Part shown: positions 23,074 to 25,380 of the stretch, piece by piece
How positions within the stretch are numbered: the first letter of the stretch is position 1
Layout: every line of letters starts with the position of its first letter
Assembly (NCBI RefSeq): GCF_020709055.1
Contig: NZ_JAJFCK010000035.1
Span: 1 to 25,380, forward strand
Source: Ruminococcus callidus
Lineage (GTDB): Bacteria; Bacillota; Clostridia; Oscillospirales; Ruminococcaceae
DNA length: 25,380 nucleotides
Direction of reading: 5' to 3'
Made by a program: the position numbers and the translations under genes
Notes under the pieces: generated by a model
What the model was told of the DNA's origin: nothing
What the model saw: only the letters and a program-made list of their open reading frames with translations
Databases searched by the model: none

Positions 23074-23679
23074 ATGGACAACAGAACATTCGGCTATGCC
23101 CGTGTTTCCAGCAGGGAACAGCATGAGGACAGGCAGATCGAGGCTCTTACGAATTATGGGGTCAGCAGGGACAATATCATTGTGGACAAATGTTCCGGCA
23201 AAGATACCGAGCGTGAGGGCTATCAGTATCTGAAAAAGCAGATTCTCAGGAGCGGCGATACGCTGGTCATCAAGGAACTGGACAGACTCAGCAGAAGTAA
23301 GTCTGACATCAAGCAGGAGCTGGAGTTTTTCAAGTGCAACGGCATTCATGTCAAAATCCTCGACATTCCCACTACATTGACCGATTTTCCGCCGGAGCAG
23401 ATGTGGGTCATGGATATGATCAATGCGATTCTGATTGAAGTGCTTGGGAGCATTGCGGAAAATGAACGTCTGAAAATCAGACGCAGACAGCGTGAGGGAA
23501 TTGATGCGGCCTTGAAGAAAAATGTCAGATTTGGTCGTCCAGCAATTGCAAAACCGGAGAACTGGGACACTGTAGTCAAACAAATTGATGCAAAAGAAAT
23601 CTCGGTTTCACAGGCATTGCAGGCACTCAATATCTCCCGTTCCTCCTACTATCGGCTCAGACAGAATAATCCATTTTAA
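23074..23679 (+). CDS. Small serine recombinase (resolvase/invertase family)
   Basis: 201 residues from ATG 23074 (GGAGGTG site; the frame is open upstream through the terminator region). The catalytic domain shows YARVSSREQ (Arg10, catalytic Ser12), IKELDRLSRS and the long E-helix near 120-150. The C-terminus has the Hin-like HTH (SVSQALQALNISRSSYYRLR). It could resolve dimers, invert a segment or support the integrase. It is only 46 bp upstream of the integrase start codon, so co-transcription is likely. Confidence 0.93.
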   Translation: MDNRTFGYARVSSREQHEDRQIEALTNYGVSRDNIIVDKCSGKDTEREGYQYLKKQILRSGDTLVIKELDRLSRSKSDIKQELEFFKCNGIHVKILDIPTTLTDFPPEQMWVMDMINAILIEVLGSIAENERLKIRRRQREGIDAALKKNVRFGRPAIAKPENWDTVVKQIDAKEISVSQALQALNISRSSYYRLRQNNPF

Positions 23680-23725
23680 TCGGATATGCAACAAATCCAT
23701 AAAATAATCTATGGAGGTATCCGAT

Positions 23726-25138
23726 ATGGAACGAAAAAAGAGAAACCACAACGAAGGCAGCATTCGGGAACGGGCAGACGGCAGATTTGAGATTCGTGTC
23801 ACAGCAGGCTACGACTTTGAGATCGGAAAGCCAAAACGCATCTCCTACTATGCCAAAACCAAGGCAGAGGCAATTCAAAAACTGCACGAAGAGGAGTACA
23901 AGATTCACTTTCAGAAACACGTTGACCCGACTTCCACCACCTTTCTCGACTGGCTGCGGCTTTGGCTGGAAACCTACATGAAAAACAAGGTCAAGCAGTC
24001 CACCTATGTCAGCTATCGTGGCTACATCGAAAATCATCTTGCACCAGCATTTCCAACCCTCAAACTGAAAGATCTCACGACAAAGCTCCTGCAGGACTTC
24101 TACAACTACAAGCAGAATACACAGGGGCTTTCGCCCAAAACCATTCTGAATCTTCACCGCTGCCTGCACAAGGCGATGAATCAGGCAGTGCTGGAACATT
24201 ACATCGATTTCAACCCCTGTGATGCAGTCAGTTTGCCACGCAATGAAAAACCACAGGTCGAGATTCTCACCCGTGAGGAGCAGCAAAAACTTATCTACAC
24301 CAGTTATAAGTACCGGTACGGCATTTTCATTCGTTTGACGCTTGCCACAGGGATTCGTCTGGGCGAACTGCTGGGACTCCGCTGGGAAGATATCGACTTC
24401 GGCAAGAGAATGCTCTCTATCCGCCGTACAATAAACCGTCTGCCCAAAGTGGATTACAACGGCATGGGCAATTCCACGGAGATTGTTATCCAAGAGCCAA
24501 AAACGAAAAACTCTATCCGCTCTATCCCCTTGATTCCCAATATCGCAAGCGAGTTACAACAGTGGAAAAATGTACAGCAGAACGATGCCATGACAGCTGG
24601 TGCAGCCTATCAGGATTCCGGCTTTCTGGTGACCAACCCATTTGGCGGATACCTGGAACCCAGAACATTCAAGGATGCCTACGATGAGATTCTGAAAGCC
24701 TCTGGTCTTGGACACTACACCTTTCACGCCCTCAGACACACTTTTGCCACCCGTGCCATGGAACAAGGCATGGACGCAAAAACCACTTCAATTCTGTTAG
24801 GGCATTCCTCGGTTTCGTTTACGCTGGATACTTATACGCACGTTCTGGACAGTCAGAAACAAGAGGAAATGAAGGTTATGGAGGAATTCTTCACCCTGCC
24901 CAGTATGCCGCAAGTACAGTCCTATGCAATCGCTGTAACACCAATGCCAAGTGGCTTTCTGCTGAATCCTGTGGACTTTGAGGATATGAGCATTGAGGCA
25001 AACAATCTGCAATACGGCATTCAGTGTCTGCAAACCGCCATTGCCCAGAAATTAGCCACAATGTACCCGCCTACGCCGACACCTGTGAACGAGATCATTT
25101 TGCAACATGGTGAATTTGTGGTGATTATCAATCTATAA
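23726..25138 (+). CDS. Tyrosine integrase of the element
   Basis: 470 residues from ATG 23726, behind a GGAGG site; an in-frame ATG at 23711 overlaps that site and is rejected. Residues about 10-65 form the arm-binding domain (GSIRERADGRFEIRV), 72-165 the SAM-like core-binding domain, and 180-378 the catalytic domain. Catalytic residues: Arg211 (TGIRLGELL), a Lys near 258-261, His334 and Arg337 (FHALRH), His360 (LGHSS) and nucleophile Tyr370 (DTYTHV). An extra C-terminal tail of about 90 residues has no motif I know. The gene ends 139 bp from the right core, the usual place for an integrase that uses this tRNA site. Confidence 0.95.
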   Translation: MERKKRNHNEGSIRERADGRFEIRVTAGYDFEIGKPKRISYYAKTKAEAIQKLHEEEYKIHFQKHVDPTSTTFLDWLRLWLETYMKNKVKQSTYVSYRGYIENHLAPAFPTLKLKDLTTKLLQDFYNYKQNTQGLSPKTILNLHRCLHKAMNQAVLEHYIDFNPCDAVSLPRNEKPQVEILTREEQQKLIYTSYKYRYGIFIRLTLATGIRLGELLGLRWEDIDFGKRMLSIRRTINRLPKVDYNGMGNSTEIVIQEPKTKNSIRSIPLIPNIASELQQWKNVQQNDAMTAGAAYQDSGFLVTNPFGGYLEPRTFKDAYDEILKASGLGHYTFHALRHTFATRAMEQGMDAKTTSILLGHSSVSFTLDTYTHVLDSQKQEEMKVMEEFFTLPSMPQVQSYAIAVTPMPSGFLLNPVDFEDMSIEANNLQYGIQCLQTAIAQKLATMYPPTPTPVNEIILQHGEFVVIINL

Positions 25139-25144
25139 AGGAAA

Positions 25145-25171
25145 TGGAGCAGGATGTGTTGTCCTGCTCCA
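25145..25171 (+). terminator. Terminator of the integrase gene
   Basis: A 10-bp stem TGGAGCAGGA / TCCTGCTCCA is followed by CTTTTCTTTTTT, 6 bp behind the integrase stop. Confidence 0.85.
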
Positions 25172-25189
25172 CTTTTCTTTTTTGATGTT

Positions 25190-25209
25190 TTGGGGTCAAA
25201 TTGGGGTCA
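25190..25209 (+). repeat. Right pair of TTGGGGTCA repeats (possible integrase arm sites)
   Basis: TTGGGGTCA at 25190-25198 and 25201-25209, 11 bp apart, about 70 bp inside the right core and in the same orientation as the left pair. Confidence 0.6.
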
Positions 25210-25235
25210 AAATCAATTTTTCTGTAAAAAAGCAA

Positions 25236-25270
25236 AAAAATATAGTGCCGAAAACGACGTGTTTTCGGCA
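25236..25270 (-). terminator. Element-borne terminator next to the right core
   Basis: The stem GTGCCGAAAAC / GTTTTCGGCAC is followed on the minus strand by TATATTTTTTT. It would end transcription leaving a tRNA rebuilt at the right end, replacing the host terminator at 7966-7996. Confidence 0.6.
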
Positions 25271-25277
25271 CTTTTCT

Positions 25278-25322
25278 TGGTTGCGGGAGCCAGATTTGAA
25301 CTGACGACCTTCGGGTTATGAG
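25278..25322 (-). repeat. Right attachment site: second copy of the 45-bp tRNA 3' fragment
   Basis: Identical to 8002-8046. In a simple insertion the tRNA 5' half should follow at 25323 onward on the minus strand. It does not: no TGCGGGA- or CGCGGGA-like acceptor strand and no anticodon stem partner (CGGG) are found up to the window end. The right flank is therefore not the native tRNA gene. Confidence 0.9.
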
Positions 25323-25380
25323 CAACTCTAACGCAAGTGAAAAATCCCATGCAACACAATCATTTTCAGACTTCATATAC

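Noticed and set aside
23657..24493. Leftward frame of 278 codons opposite the integrase
   Set aside because: The plus strand encodes an intact tyrosine integrase with all catalytic residues; the opposite frame has no motif or ribosome site.

Overview
The window comes from a low-GC Gram-positive bacterium, most likely a gut Clostridia of the Ruminococcus/Oscillospiraceae type. This is inferred from the strong AGGAGG-type ribosome sites, the divergent agr-like quorum-sensing locus, the DUF960/amidoligase/glutamine-amidotransferase module and the style of the integrated element. No ribosomal or other phylogenetic marker is present, so the genus is a guess.

Left part (1-8001). It begins with the 5' end of a leftward gene that resembles the sigma-like regulators of conjugative elements, followed by two strong hairpins. 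Next is a leftward three-gene ABC exporter cluster (two FtsX/MacB-like permeases and one ATPase, 737-3830), a 164-bp palindromic repeat that looks like a MITE (3982-4145), and a small secreted protein (4191-4556). A complete agr-like system follows: agrD (4712-4852, overlapping agrB), agrB (4845-5435), and divergently a LytTR response regulator and a GHKL sensor kinase (5640-7651). A near-perfect tandem repeat sits directly upstream of the -35 box of the agrB promoter, as expected for LytTR activation. The natural reading is a peptide quorum circuit that may control the secreted protein and exporter. A row of six hairpins (7681-7996) closes this region.

Integrated mobilizable element (8002-25322, about 17.3 kb). 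It is bounded by 45-bp direct repeats identical to the 3' end of a tRNA with anticodon CAU, probably initiator tRNA-fMet. Inside the left end is cargo, mostly leftward: a PHP-domain/SMC-like ATPase with a small overlapping partner (8443-11137), then a six-gene operon (11430-17861). That operon encodes a zinc ribbon, a Sel1-repeat protein, a second protein sharing the same roughly 190-residue N-terminal domain, a Ycf46-like AAA ATPase, a glycine-zipper protein and a Cys-rich mini-protein. A divergent HTH regulator (18043) abuts this operon. I consider the six-gene operon the best candidate for an undescribed system. Two small excisionase-like HTH proteins and a mobilization pair (MobC-like protein and a compact MOBP-like relaxase) follow, then an AT-rich region that may hold oriT.

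The right end (20492-25138) reads rightward: DUF960, a zinc-finger amidoligase, a class II glutamine amidotransferase, a serine recombinase and a tyrosine integrase. No type IV secretion genes are present, so the element would need a helper for transfer. Neither copy of the 45-bp core carries the 5' half of the tRNA, which suggests that another element lies in tandem to the right.
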